Of a DNA stretch of 36,171 nt, positions 1-8,470 are shown in pieces. The notes below the pieces were generated by a model that made no database searches, had not been told where the DNA came from, and was given only the letters and a program-made list of their open reading frames with translations. Position 1 is the stretch's first letter. The number at the start of each line of letters is the position of its first letter. Position numbers and translations under genes: made by a program. This DNA comes from Methanobacteriota archaeon (lineage in GTDB: Archaea > Thermoplasmatota > Thermoplasmata > RBG-16-68-12): the NCBI GenBank assembly GCA_005878515.1, contig VBLZ01000096.1, forward strand, positions 1 through 36,171, read 5' to 3'.

Positions 1-1556
1 CCGACCATCGGGTCCGCACCGGTCCGGAAGACCTCCCGCTGGCGCTTCTCGTACACGTACATCTCCGTGATCGCGTGCTCCTTGCTCTCCTCGTCAATCG
101 CCATCTCGAGGTCCTTCATCGTGAGACCTTCCTTCTTCCGCTCCGTCTTCTTGAGCAGGATGACCCGCTTCACGAAGTTCTTCTTCGCGGTCGTCACGAT
201 CGCCTCGATGATGGCGCCGGAGATGATGTCCTTCCGCTTCACGGTCTTGATCGCCTCTTTCGCCTCGGCGTCGAGCTTGACCTTGACCCACTTATTCTCC
301 CCGTAGAGTTCATCGAGGACGAAGCGGCGCAGAGCGTCGACCGCCTCCTTGTGGCCTCCGTACATCTCGTCGAGGCTCTCCGCGGTCGGCAGGTCCTCGT
401 TCAGGTAGATCCGAAGGATCTCCTCCGCCGCCTTGCGGTCCGGACGCGGGATTTCGATGATCTCGTCGAAGCGCCCCGGCCTCAAGAGGGCCGGGTCCAC
501 GAGGTCCGCGCGGTTCGTCGCGCCGATCACGAAGACGTCGTGGAGCTCGACGAGTCCGTCCATCTCGCTCAGGATCTGCGCGATGATGTTCTTGTGGACG
601 CCGGATGTGTCCATCATGCCGCGGACCGTGAAGAGAGCCTCGATCTCGTCGAAGAAGACGATGCTCGGCTTCTTCTCGTGCGCCTGACGGAATATCTCCT
701 TGATGATGCGCTCGCTCTCCCCGACCCACTTCGAGAGGACGTCCGCGATGCTGACGTTGAAGAAGGTCATGTCGTTCTCCGTCGCGATCGCCTTCACGAG
801 CAGCGTCTTGCCGCAACCCGGGGGACCGTAGAGCAAGATCCCGCGCGGCGCCTGGAGGGAGATCTGCGCGAACAGCTTCGCCTCCTGGTACGGGAGCACG
901 ACGACGTCCTTGATGCGCTCGATCGCCTCCATGAGCCCGCCGATCTCGCCGTACGTCACGTTCGGCTTCTCGCCGAGGAGGAGGGACTTGACCTCGAGGT
1001 TCGGGAGGATGTCGAGGACCTCCATCGTCGGAGGCAGGACGCCGATCTGGAATCCGGGCTTGAGCTTCTTGAAGACGTTCTTGTCGCAATCGATCAGCCG
1101 CTTCTCCATGTCCCCTTCCACGGAGATCACGAGCTTGCCGTCCAGCATGTCGACGACCTTCGCGATCACGCCCTCGTTGCGCACCGCGCTGCCTTCCACG
1201 ATCGCGTACGTCTGCGGGTGCACCCAGACGTATTGGCCGACGCCGAGCTGCGACTTGTCGACCAAGCCGGTCGAGACCTTGAGCAGTTCGGTCGCGCGCG
1301 CGACGACAACCTGGTTCCCGTCGAGGTCGGGACCTTCCTTGCGGACGACGTACGCGTAGAGGAGCGGCGGTTGCTTGATCTTGTTGAACTTGTCCTCGTA
1401 GGCTTTCAGGCGGTACTCCCGTTCCTCGATCTCGTAGCGGAAGGAGTGAAGGTCGCGCTCGTACTGCCGACGGAGGCGATCCATCTTCTCCTCGAACTCG
1501 TCTCGGACTTCTTCCGCCGACTTCGACACCTTTCCGTCGCCCTCGTCACTCGCCAT
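1..1556 (-). CDS. AAA+ proteasomal ATPase, ARC/Mpa/PAN group (3' end missing)
   Basis: 518 residues are visible and the frame is still open at the window edge. Residues 12-58 are a charged coiled coil. About 63-190 is beta-rich and long enough for two OB-type domains, as in actinobacterial ARC/Mpa; archaeal PAN has one. The AAA module follows: Walker A GPPGCGKT at 244-251, a KWVGE pore-loop motif at 276-280, Walker B with DE at 303-304, sensor-1 N348, and arginine fingers R359 and R362. The segment after the AAA core (about 392-465, with YGGHKEAVD and SGAIIEAIV) resembles ARC more than PAN. Family role: a hexameric unfoldase that threads proteins into the 20S proteasome. The ATG is preceded by GGTGATCC (1561-1568), a strong archaeal ribosome site, so the start is firm. 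The C-terminal tail that would dock on the 20S core lies outside the window. The AAA assignment is very sure; ARC-like rather than PAN or CDC48 is inference. Confidence 0.9.
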   Translation of the reverse strand, partial: MASDEGDGKVSKSAEEVRDEFEEKMDRLRRQYERDLHSFRYEIEEREYRLKAYEDKFNKIKQPPLLYAYVVRKEGPDLDGNQVVVARATELLKVSTGLVDKSQLGVGQYVWVHPQTYAIVEGSAVRNEGVIAKVVDMLDGKLVISVEGDMEKRLIDCDKNVFKKLKPGFQIGVLPPTMEVLDILPNLEVKSLLLGEKPNVTYGEIGGLMEAIERIKDVVVLPYQEAKLFAQISLQAPRGILLYGPPGCGKTLLVKAIATENDMTFFNVSIADVLSKWVGESERIIKEIFRQAHEKKPSIVFFDEIEALFTVRGMMDTSGVHKNIIAQILSEMDGLVELHDVFVIGATNRADLVDPALLRPGRFDEIIEIPRPDRKAAEEILRIYLNEDLPTAESLDEMYGGHKEAVDALRRFVLDELYGENKWVKVKLDAEAKEAIKTVKRKDIISGAIIEAIVTTAKKNFVKRVILLKKTERKKEGLTMKDLEMAIDEESKEHAITEMYVYEKRQREVFRTGADPMV

Positions 1557-1680
1557 TTTTGGATCACCGCGGGCTTGCGCACGCGAGTCGTTCAGGACGC
1601 GACGGCATCCGCTCTCGGGACGCGAGTCTGTGGAACAAGCTGCCGCCTCGTCCCATCCCTTGTTAGAAAGTGGCATCCGG

Positions 1681-1688
1681 AATTAAAG
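1681..1688 (-). promoter_or_regulatory. Possible TATA box of the AAA ATPase gene
   Basis: On the minus strand this reads CTTTAATT and is preceded by an A-rich BRE-like stretch. The expected transcription start, about 25 nt further on, gives a leader of roughly 100 nt. That fits the presence of a strong ribosome site at 1561-1568. Confidence 0.4.
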
Positions 1689-1828
1689 CTTTTGTTATCG
1701 GTACTGAAGATGGGACAATCCTGCGACGCGTGCGAAAATCGTCGCGTCCTCCCGGAGGAACGTGATCGCGCGTCGCGATTCGCACGCGGTTTCTTGTTGT
1801 AGCGAACGGACTCACAGAAATACAGAGC

Positions 1829-1849
1829 GCGCACGCTCGCATCGTGCGC
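1829..1849 (-). terminator. Hairpin just downstream of the surface protein gene
   Basis: A perfect 7-bp stem (GCGCACG/CGTGCGC) with a 7-nt loop begins 9 nt after the stop codon at 1859. On the minus strand it is followed by a moderately T-rich stretch (CTGTATTTCTG). It may help termination or protect the 3' end, but archaeal terminators usually need only a T-tract, so confidence is moderate. Confidence 0.4.
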
Positions 1850-1858
1850 CCGATGTCC

Positions 1859-4800
1859 TTACGTGTAGCTGCCCTGGATCAATTTCTTGATGTACGGGGT
1901 GAGGACCCGCGCGAGGCCCATGTCCCCGTCCCAGTCTTCGATCTGGTCCCAGTGATGATCTTCCATGTCCTTGATGCATCGCTCGATCTGGCTGGTCCAG
2001 CTCTGCGAGCCGTCGCCTTCGATCCGAGCCGCGAGCACGAGCCACTTGCCGCGGCCGATCAGGATGTGCATGTGGCCGACCGTCATCTCGTTTAGGTCGG
2101 CGTAGTCGTCCCCGCGGAGAGCGTCCTTGACGAACGCCTGCACCGCCGTGAGCATGCCGCTCAAGATGTCCGTGTCGACGTCGGGTCTGAGCCGTCGGGT
2201 CTCGTGCTTGATCAACAGGCCGTCCTTGTGATTGAGGAGGAACACATCCTCGAGGATCGCGTCGCTCGACTTCGCGGTCGTCGTTGGCGGCGGGGCGGCG
2301 GGCTTGGACGCCTCGGCCCCTCGTCGACGCAGGATGAGGAACGCGGCCGCGGCGACCGCCGCGCCGACGAGCACGAGGATCCACCAGAATTGCGCCAAGA
2401 CGCCCGGGGCGGTCGCGAATTGGAAGGTCTTCGACTGCACCATCGTGTTCCCGGCGAGATCGCGTGCGGTCGGATCGATCACGACGAAGTAGGTCGCTCC
2501 GGAATCGAGGTCGCGCGCCGGGACGAACGTCATGACGCGGGAATCCGAACTCCACAAGAATGCGCCGTCCATCGCGGGCGTGATCGAGAACGCGGCCTCG
2601 ACGGAGCTACGGTTCATGGGCTCGCTGAACGTCACGATGATCCAAGGCGTCAGGTTCGTGTTCGATCCGACGGGCCGAGAATCCGTCACGAACGGCGCCA
2701 AGACGTCAACAAGCGTCCACGTGTCGTTCGTCGCGGGAGCCGCTTCAACGTTCCCCGCGCGATCCCGCGCGATTGAACGGAAGGCATAGACATGGGCGCC
2801 TTGCCCCACGAATGTCGCGCCGGTCGCCGTCGTGTTCGTGTATCCCACGAGATCCGTCCAGGGATTCGTTCCATCTTTCCACTGAATGGCATATGCCGCG
2901 ATATCCGTCGTGCCGACGACGGGGCCCCATGCAATCGCGAATTGGAGGGCGTTCTCGTATCTCGGTAACGTCGTGACGGCGGAATCGGGTGGCGTGACGT
3001 CCACGATCGTCCACGACTCGTTTCCGGTCACCGTTTCGGTGTTCCCCGCGTGGTCCGTGGCGACCGAGCGGAACTGGTACGTGTGGCCATCCTGGCCGGT
3101 GAACGATCCCGAGGTCGTCGCAGCCGTCGCCACGAGCCAGTCCGTCCAGCCGGCCCCGTTGTCATTCACTTGAACGTGGTAGGTCGAGACGTCCGTCGTC
3201 CCCTCGGTCGGTCCCCAGTAGACGGTGAAGGAGAGGGAGGCTTCGTACCTCGGCAGGGCCAGCGTGCGGGAGGTCGGAGCGATCGTATCGACCATCGTCC
3301 ATGTGTCGTTCGATGCCGGGGGGACCTCGACGTTGCCCGCGGCGTCCGTGGCGATCGACCGGAAGGCGTAGATCCCTTGGCCCGAGGCCGTGAACGTCCC
3401 GGACGTCGCGGTCGTGCCGACGAGCCAGTTCGTCCAGCCGGCGGCTCCGGCATTGGATTGGATCGTGTAGGAGGCGATGTCCGTCACGCCCACATCCGGT
3501 CCCCAGGACACAAGGAACGCGCTCCGGTTTTGGTACTGGCTCAACGCATTCACATGGGAGCCCGGCCGGACCGTGTCGACGATCGTCCACGTATCGTTCG
3601 CGGACGGGCGGGATTCTCGGTTCCCCGCGGCATCCTCCGCCGTCGTGGCGAACTCGTACGCCCCGTCGGCCGACGCCGTGAACGAGAGGAAGCCGAAGTT
3701 CCCGCCAGGTTGGACGGAGTACTGAATCCAGATCGCGCTCCCGGCCGTCCGGTACCACAGGGTGATATTGGCCACCCCAGTCCCGTTCCCGTCCGAAGCG
3801 CTGTACGAGACCCAGAAGGTGAGCGTGTTCTCATACGTCGGCAAGGGGCTGGCCGCGGACGTCGGAGCGTCTTTGTCGACCATCCCGAACGATTCCGTGT
3901 GGCTGGTCCCCATGTTTACGGACCGCGGGTCGTTGGTGAACGCGTAAGGCGGGTACATCACGCTGACCTGGGTCACGTTGTCGGTCGGGACCGGCGAGTT
4001 CACGTAGATGCGGTCCGTGACGAGGATCCAGGATTGGATGCCGGAAGGGGCCGTGCGATCCCAGATCGTCGTGCTTCCGTCCGCGACCTTGATGTGGGCC
4101 CCGGCGACCGGCGTGAAGCCGTTCGGCCAGAGCGCGTCGACCTCGAGGAAGTTCCGGACGGTGAGATTTCCTGCGGCCATCACCGCGAGCTTCGTGAACG
4201 GACTGTTCACCGCAATCGCTTCCGTGTAGTTGTCCACATAGAACTCGTAGCTACCGATCGACGACAGCGTCGCGTTGTCAGCCGTGAAGTGGATCTTGGA
4301 CGTCTTGTTTCCGATGAGGTAGTATCCGTCCGCATAGGACGACTGAATCGGGGGGCCACTGCCCGATCCACCTTTCGTCACGCCCGAGATCGTATCCCCC
4401 GCGGAGAGGCCATTCAGGACGAGTCCCGAGATGACGCCGAACGCATCCCCGCCGCGGCCACCGTTCGTCCCGATGAGCGAGTCCCCGCCCCGGCCGCCTT
4501 GCATCGCGGTCACCCAGTTCGACGAGAAGCTCGGAGACGTGTACACGGCCGCGATCCCCGCGGCCGCGCCCCCGTTGCCGCCGAACCGCGTGCCGACGCC
4601 CCCGGCTCCGCCGGTGACGATATCCACTTGGTTGAAACTGGCCTGGGTGTTGTTGAATGCGCCGTCGTTGTTCCCGAAGAAGATGACTCCGGTCGCGTTG
4701 CCGCCGTACCCGCCGCGCAGGCCGCGGCCTCCGTCCCCGGCCGTCAGGGTCGTCAAGGTGTTGGCGTGGACCGTCGCCGGGCCTGCGACGTAGAAGACCG

Positions 4801-6235
4801 CGACCCCGTTCGCCGCGCCGCCGGTCCCGCCGTTCCCGGATCCTCCGCCGGCCACCGCTCCGTTTCCACCGATGCCGCCTCGGATGTTCTGGAGAACGTT
4901 ACCGCTCGCATCGACGTTTCGCGCACCGATCAGAAACACCGCGTCCGCGTCGCCGCCGGTGCCGCCGTTCCCGTTCGTCGTCCCACCGGTTCCACCGAGT
5001 CCCCCGCCGCCGCCGGACACTCCGTCGGCCGTGTTCGTGAATAATTGACTGGTTCCGATCGAATTCACCACTTCGATAGCGACGGCCGTCCCCGCGTCTC
5101 CGCCTCGGCCACCGGTCGTCGTCGTGGCGCTCCCGCCACCCGATCCCCCGTTTCCGCCCGTCATGGTCGTGACCGTGTTCCACTGGATCATGGGATTCGT
5201 CGTGCCGACGACGACAATGCCCGCGGCGGAACCCCCGTTGCCACCACGACCTCCCGTGCCTCCAGTGTTTGCCTGACCGTCGCCCCCACGTCCTCCGCTC
5301 ACGCTCTCGACTGCGTTGCTCGTGAGCGAGGCCGAGGGCGCCCCAGACACGTAGATCCCCACGCCGATCGTGCCATCACGCCCCGGAGCCCCCGGACCGA
5401 TCCCGGCAAGCCCTGGGGAGCCGCGGACACCCTGAACCGTGTTTCCGTCAATCGATGCGGTCGCCCCGCCCGTCACCAAGATGCCCATCGCGAAGCCACT
5501 ACTCACGTTCGTGATCCTGTTGCCCGACACCGTCGGGAAACCCGGCTGCTCGACCTGGATCCCGATCGCGGTGTTGTTGATCGCGTTGTTGGAAATCTGG
5601 ACGCTGGAGGCGTTCGCGTACACGCCCACGTTCGTCGCGCGGAGGATCGTGTTGCTCGAGACATAGCTCGATGACCGAAGAAACACGAATCCGGCTCCCG
5701 CCTGGATGATCTTGTTGCTAATGATGTCCGGAGAGCTGTCCGTCGCCGAGATCGCTCGGTCGACGCGATCGAACGTCGACCAGGAAACGGAGCCGGATGA
5801 GCTGGCGTTGAATTGGATGCCGCCCCACGGGGTTAGGGATGACGTGTTCGCGGCGAAGGTGATTGGTTTCGCCAGGGTCCCATCGGCTTTCAGCTGCCCG
5901 TCGACGAAGAGGTGCACGCCCGGATCGAACCTCACCGTCGTCCCGGGCATGATCGTCAGGGTCCAAGGAGCCCTGATCGTGACGGCACCCGTCGCGATGT
6001 AGAGAGTGTCGGCCACACCCCAGGTCACGTCCGTCGTGTACACGCCTCGGACGTACGTGGTGGCGCTCACGGTCGGGGCGCTGACGAGCAGGACCGCCCC
6101 GATCGACCCGAGGAGCGCGAGGGCCACCGCCACGCTTCTCATCGAGAACCGCGGGGGGTGGGTGCGCATGCGAGGCGGCGTCTCCCGGGCGAGGGCATTC
6201 CCCGGCCCAGTGCCGTCCACGTTCTCCGCTTCCAT
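1859..6235 (-). CDS. Cell-surface protein: beta-helix, Gly-rich loops, Ig-like repeats, TM, cytosolic domain
   Basis: 1458 residues if the first ATG is used. The signal peptide lies at about 32-58 (MRSVAVALALLGS...). The first ATG overlaps the probable TATA box, so the real start is more likely Met23 (6169) or Met32. Residues about 60-640 form a right-handed parallel beta-helix of PbH1/NosD type with repeated S-N-N-x-I turns. From about 310 to 600 each rung carries GG-X-GG-rich loops. Four Ig/fibronectin-like repeats of about 97 residues start at D787, D887, D983 and D1079, each ending near N-D-T-W-T. A Big_5-like domain follows from D1177. A membrane helix spans about 1283-1302 and is followed by RRRG, which places the C-terminus inside. 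The cytosolic end (about 1322-1458) starts VFLLNHKDGLLIKH and looks like a roadblock/longin-type alpha-beta fold. No enzyme residues are seen. I infer a surface adhesin, stalk or sensor. Confidence 0.88.
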   Translation of the reverse strand: MEAENVDGTGPGNALARETPPRMRTHPPRFSMRSVAVALALLGSIGAVLLVSAPTVSATTYVRGVYTTDVTWGVADTLYIATGAVTIRAPWTLTIMPGTTVRFDPGVHLFVDGQLKADGTLAKPITFAANTSSLTPWGGIQFNASSSGSVSWSTFDRVDRAISATDSSPDIISNKIIQAGAGFVFLRSSSYVSSNTILRATNVGVYANASSVQISNNAINNTAIGIQVEQPGFPTVSGNRITNVSSGFAMGILVTGGATASIDGNTVQGVRGSPGLAGIGPGAPGRDGTIGVGIYVSGAPSASLTSNAVESVSGGRGGDGQANTGGTGGRGGNGGSAAGIVVVGTTNPMIQWNTVTTMTGGNGGSGGGSATTTTGGRGGDAGTAVAIEVVNSIGTSQLFTNTADGVSGGGGGLGGTGGTTNGNGGTGGDADAVFLIGARNVDASGNVLQNIRGGIGGNGAVAGGGSGNGGTGGAANGVAVFYVAGPATVHANTLTTLTAGDGGRGLRGGYGGNATGVIFFGNNDGAFNNTQASFNQVDIVTGGAGGVGTRFGGNGGAAAGIAAVYTSPSFSSNWVTAMQGGRGGDSLIGTNGGRGGDAFGVISGLVLNGLSAGDTISGVTKGGSGSGPPIQSSYADGYYLIGNKTSKIHFTADNATLSSIGSYEFYVDNYTEAIAVNSPFTKLAVMAAGNLTVRNFLEVDALWPNGFTPVAGAHIKVADGSTTIWDRTAPSGIQSWILVTDRIYVNSPVPTDNVTQVSVMYPPYAFTNDPRSVNMGTSHTESFGMVDKDAPTSAASPLPTYENTLTFWVSYSASDGNGTGVANITLWYRTAGSAIWIQYSVQPGGNFGFLSFTASADGAYEFATTAEDAAGNRESRPSANDTWTIVDTVRPGSHVNALSQYQNRSAFLVSWGPDVGVTDIASYTIQSNAGAAGWTNWLVGTTATSGTFTASGQGIYAFRSIATDAAGNVEVPPASNDTWTMVDTIAPTSRTLALPRYEASLSFTVYWGPTEGTTDVSTYHVQVNDNGAGWTDWLVATAATTSGSFTGQDGHTYQFRSVATDHAGNTETVTGNESWTIVDVTPPDSAVTTLPRYENALQFAIAWGPVVGTTDIAAYAIQWKDGTNPWTDLVGYTNTTATGATFVGQGAHVYAFRSIARDRAGNVEAAPATNDTWTLVDVLAPFVTDSRPVGSNTNLTPWIIVTFSEPMNRSSVEAAFSITPAMDGAFLWSSDSRVMTFVPARDLDSGATYFVVIDPTARDLAGNTMVQSKTFQFATAPGVLAQFWWILVLVGAAVAAAAFLILRRRGAEASKPAAPPPTTTAKSSDAILEDVFLLNHKDGLLIKHETRRLRPDVDTDILSGMLTAVQAFVKDALRGDDYADLNEMTVGHMHILIGRGKWLVLAARIEGDGSQSWTSQIERCIKDMEDHHWDQIEDWDGDMGLARVLTPYIKKLIQGSYT
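2417..3877 (-). repeat. Five-fold ~97-residue Ig-like domain array in the surface protein
   Basis: Domain starts at D787, D887, D983, D1079 and D1177 share the pattern D-x-x-x-P at the start and A-x-D-x-A-G-N near the end. The first four are close relatives and the fifth reads as a Big_5 domain (TFSEPMN motif). The period is about 290 bp, and the copies are diverged at DNA level. Confidence 0.75.
4436..5308 (-). repeat. Gly-Gly-X rich loop array inside the beta-helix
   Basis: Residues about 310-600 alternate beta-helix rungs with insertions such as GGRGGDG, GGTGGRGGNGG, GGNGGSGGG and GGIGGNG, spaced about 45 residues apart. The composition resembles mycobacterial PGRS or Gly-rich polyproline-II bundles more than a normal helix loop. 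Confidence 0.7.
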
Positions 6236-6260
6236 ATATTACTCAAATGTCGCCGTTATC
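6235..6260 (-). promoter_or_regulatory. GATAAC-N10-type TATA promoter of the 1458-aa surface protein gene
   Basis: On the minus strand GATAACGG (6260-6253) is followed by exactly 10 nt and then the TATA-like GTAATATA (6242-6235). The same spacing occurs ahead of the two coiled-coil genes. The TATA box overlaps the first in-frame ATG, so transcription should begin near 6212 and translation at 6169 or 6142. Confidence 0.55.
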
Positions 6261-6294
6261 CCGCGTGATACCGACTTCGCAACCGGATAACGGC
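6252..6294. promoter_or_regulatory. 10-bp inverted repeat, candidate operator between divergent genes
   Basis: GCCGTTATCC (6252-6261) and GGATAACGGC (6285-6294) are perfect inverted copies with a 23-nt spacer. Their centres are 33 bp apart, about three helical turns. The left arm contains the GATAACGG element of the surface protein promoter. The arrangement suits a dimeric or tetrameric regulator acting between the two divergent genes. Confidence 0.5.
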
Positions 6295-6349
6295 CGCCGC
6301 ATCGGACGATGCGAGAACCTTCAAGCCGCGCCGAGGGTTTGGCCGCCCG

Positions 6350-8470
6350 ATGTCCCGCACGGGACTCGATGCGATCTTCTCGCCGTCGTCCATCGCGATC
6401 GTCGGCGCGTCCCGTCACCGCGGGAAAATCGGATACGAAATCCTTCGCAATCTCATCTTGAACGAGTACCAGGGGACGATTTATCCGGTGAATCCGAAGG
6501 CGACGAGCATCCACGGGATCCGTGCCTACCCGAGCGTCCTCGAGATCCCCGGCCCGGTGGACCTCGCGGTGATCACCGTACCCGCCGAGGTCGCGCTTCA
6601 AGCCGTCGAGGACTGCGGAAAGAAGGGGGTGAAAGGCCTCGTCGTGATCACCGCGGGCTTCCGAGAAATTGGCGACGTGGGAACGGACCGGGAGGCGCGG
6701 CTCCTCGCGGTTTGCGCGCAATACCGCATGACGATGATCGGCCCGAACTGCATGGGTGTGATCAACACCCATCCGGACATCCGCATGGATGCGACGTTCG
6801 CGCCGACGCCGCCGTTGCCCGGCGGAATCTCGCTCGCCACGCAGAGCGGCGCCCTCGGGATTGCGATCTTAGACCATGCGAAAACGCTTGGCGTCGGTTT
6901 CGCGAAGTTCTGCTCCTTAGGGAACAAGGCGCAGGTGAGCCTGAACGATCTCCTTGAGATGTGGCATGAGGACCCGGATACGAAACTCATCCTCGCGTAC
7001 ATCGAGAATTTCGGCAACCCGCAAAATTTCGTCCGGATCGCGCGCGAGACCACGAAGGACAAGCCCGTGATCGCCGTGAAGTCGGGTCGATCGGAGGCCG
7101 GAAGCCGCGCGGCGGTTTCGCACACCGGTTCCTTGGGGGGCTCGGACCTCGCGGCGGAAGCCGTGTTCTCCCAGACCGGCGTGCTGCGGGCGAACTCGAT
7201 CGAGGAGCTGTTCGACCTGGCGATGGCGTTCGCCTTGCAGCCCATCCCCCGAGGGGACCGCGTCGCGGTCGTCTCCGATGCGGGCGGCCCGGCAATCATG
7301 TGCGTCGATGAGCTGGTTGCCCAGGGCCTCCGGCTCGCGGAGCTGGCGCCGGCGACTCGGGCGGACATGAAGAAGTGGGCCCCTCCGGAAGCGTCGCTCC
7401 AGAACCCGATCGACCTGACCCCGCAAGGGAGCCTCGACGATTACCGCCGCGCGATGGACGCCGTCCTCGCGGATGGATCCGTCGACGCCGTGATCGCGAT
7501 CTACGTGCCGCCCGTACGCGTGGACGAAGTGGACGTCGCCCGCGCGATCTGGGAGATCGCCCGAAAACACTCGAAGCCGGTCTTGTGCAACTTCCTCGGA
7601 CGCGCCCAAGATAGTGCCGGCTTCGTCGAGCTCGTCACGCATGGCGTGCCCTCGTACTCGTATCCGGAGAGCGCTGCGCGGGCGCTCGCCGCGATGCACC
7701 GGTATGCCCGCTACCGGGACCGGGACGAGGGAGACCTTCGCACGTTCCCGGTCGATCGCGGCATTGCCGAATCCGTCTTGGCCCAGAGCAGGGCGGAGAA
7801 TCGAACGTTGTTGCGCGCCGAGGAGGCGAACCGCCTCCTGGAGACGTACGGGATTCGCACCGCGAAGACTCGGTTGGCACGCACCGTGGCGGATCTGCCG
7901 GCCACCGCGGCAGAAATCGGATACCCGGTCGTCCTGAAGGCGGTCGGCCCCGCTCTTGTGCACAAGTCCGAACTACAAGCGGTCCTGCTCGATGTCCGCG
8001 GGAAGGAGGACCTAGTCGAAGGGGCGTCACGCCTGGCCCGCCGCCTCCGGGACCGAGGCGTCACCATCGAGGGATTCCTGGTCCAAGAGTTCGTGACCGG
8101 TGGCACCGAGGTCCTCCTGGGCATGACCCGAGACAAGGTCTACGGGCCGTGCCTTGTCTTCGGACTCGGCGGCATCTATGTCGAATACCTGAAGGACGTT
8201 GCCTTCGGACTGCCGCCGTTGACCGATCGGGACGCGATGCGAATGATCGAATCGATCCGGACCTTCCCGCTGTTGAAAGGCGTGCGAGGCGAGCCTCCCC
8301 GAGACGTGAAGGCGTTGCAAGACGCCCTCCTGCGACTCGCCCAGCTCGTGTCGGATTCCGACCGGATCCAGGAGATCGATCTCAATCCGGTGATCGTCCT
8401 CCCGGAGGGAAAGGGTTACCGGGCCGTCGACGCCCGGATCGTGCTCGCGCCGGCCCCGCCGCGGGTCTAG
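6350..8470 (+). CDS. ADP-forming acetate/acyl-CoA synthetase, fused alpha-beta
   Basis: 706 residues. The enzyme converts acyl-CoA, ADP and phosphate to the acid, CoA and ATP, the main archaeal route for substrate-level ATP gain from acetyl-CoA. The domain order is CoA-binding Rossmann (about 8-130, IAIVGASRHRGKIG), succinyl-CoA-ligase-like domains (about 150-460) with the phospho-histidine at H258 in VSHTGSLGG, and an ATP-grasp domain (about 480-700) ending in the DLNPV motif. Alpha and beta parts are in one chain, as in many archaeal and protist enzymes; others use two subunits. A CCTTCAAG box at 6318-6325 lies about 25 nt ahead of the ATG, suggesting a leaderless mRNA. Acid specificity (acetate, branched or aryl acids) cannot be read from the sequence. 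The stop codon overlaps that of the convergent VOC gene in a shared CTAG. Confidence 0.95.
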   Translation: MSRTGLDAIFSPSSIAIVGASRHRGKIGYEILRNLILNEYQGTIYPVNPKATSIHGIRAYPSVLEIPGPVDLAVITVPAEVALQAVEDCGKKGVKGLVVITAGFREIGDVGTDREARLLAVCAQYRMTMIGPNCMGVINTHPDIRMDATFAPTPPLPGGISLATQSGALGIAILDHAKTLGVGFAKFCSLGNKAQVSLNDLLEMWHEDPDTKLILAYIENFGNPQNFVRIARETTKDKPVIAVKSGRSEAGSRAAVSHTGSLGGSDLAAEAVFSQTGVLRANSIEELFDLAMAFALQPIPRGDRVAVVSDAGGPAIMCVDELVAQGLRLAELAPATRADMKKWAPPEASLQNPIDLTPQGSLDDYRRAMDAVLADGSVDAVIAIYVPPVRVDEVDVARAIWEIARKHSKPVLCNFLGRAQDSAGFVELVTHGVPSYSYPESAARALAAMHRYARYRDRDEGDLRTFPVDRGIAESVLAQSRAENRTLLRAEEANRLLETYGIRTAKTRLARTVADLPATAAEIGYPVVLKAVGPALVHKSELQAVLLDVRGKEDLVEGASRLARRLRDRGVTIEGFLVQEFVTGGTEVLLGMTRDKVYGPCLVFGLGGIYVEYLKDVAFGLPPLTDRDAMRMIESIRTFPLLKGVRGEPPRDVKALQDALLRLAQLVSDSDRIQEIDLNPVIVLPEGKGYRAVDARIVLAPAPPRV

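Larger units (their letters stand above)
1557..1858. other. Intergenic region between surface protein and AAA ATPase genes
   Basis: About 300 bp with no convincing gene. It holds the ribosome site and a possible TATA box of the ATPase gene, and a hairpin just past the stop codon of the 1458-aa surface protein gene. An 80-codon minus-strand frame at 1592-1834 has Arg/Ser-rich composition and no recognisable motif, and I do not call it. I see no tRNA-like T-loop. Confidence 0.6.

Noticed and set aside
75..1802. 575-codon plus-strand open frame over the AAA ATPase
   Set aside because: It is antisense to the ATPase, which has all catalytic motifs. The frame has Asp/Arg/Leu-rich shadow composition typical of high-GC DNA.
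1592..1834. 80-codon minus-strand frame between the first two genes
   Set aside because: No ribosome site, Arg/Ser-rich composition and no motif. It spans the ATPase promoter region.
3050..5044. 664-codon plus-strand open frame
   Set aside because: Antisense to the surface protein. Arg/Gly/Val-rich shadow with no motif.
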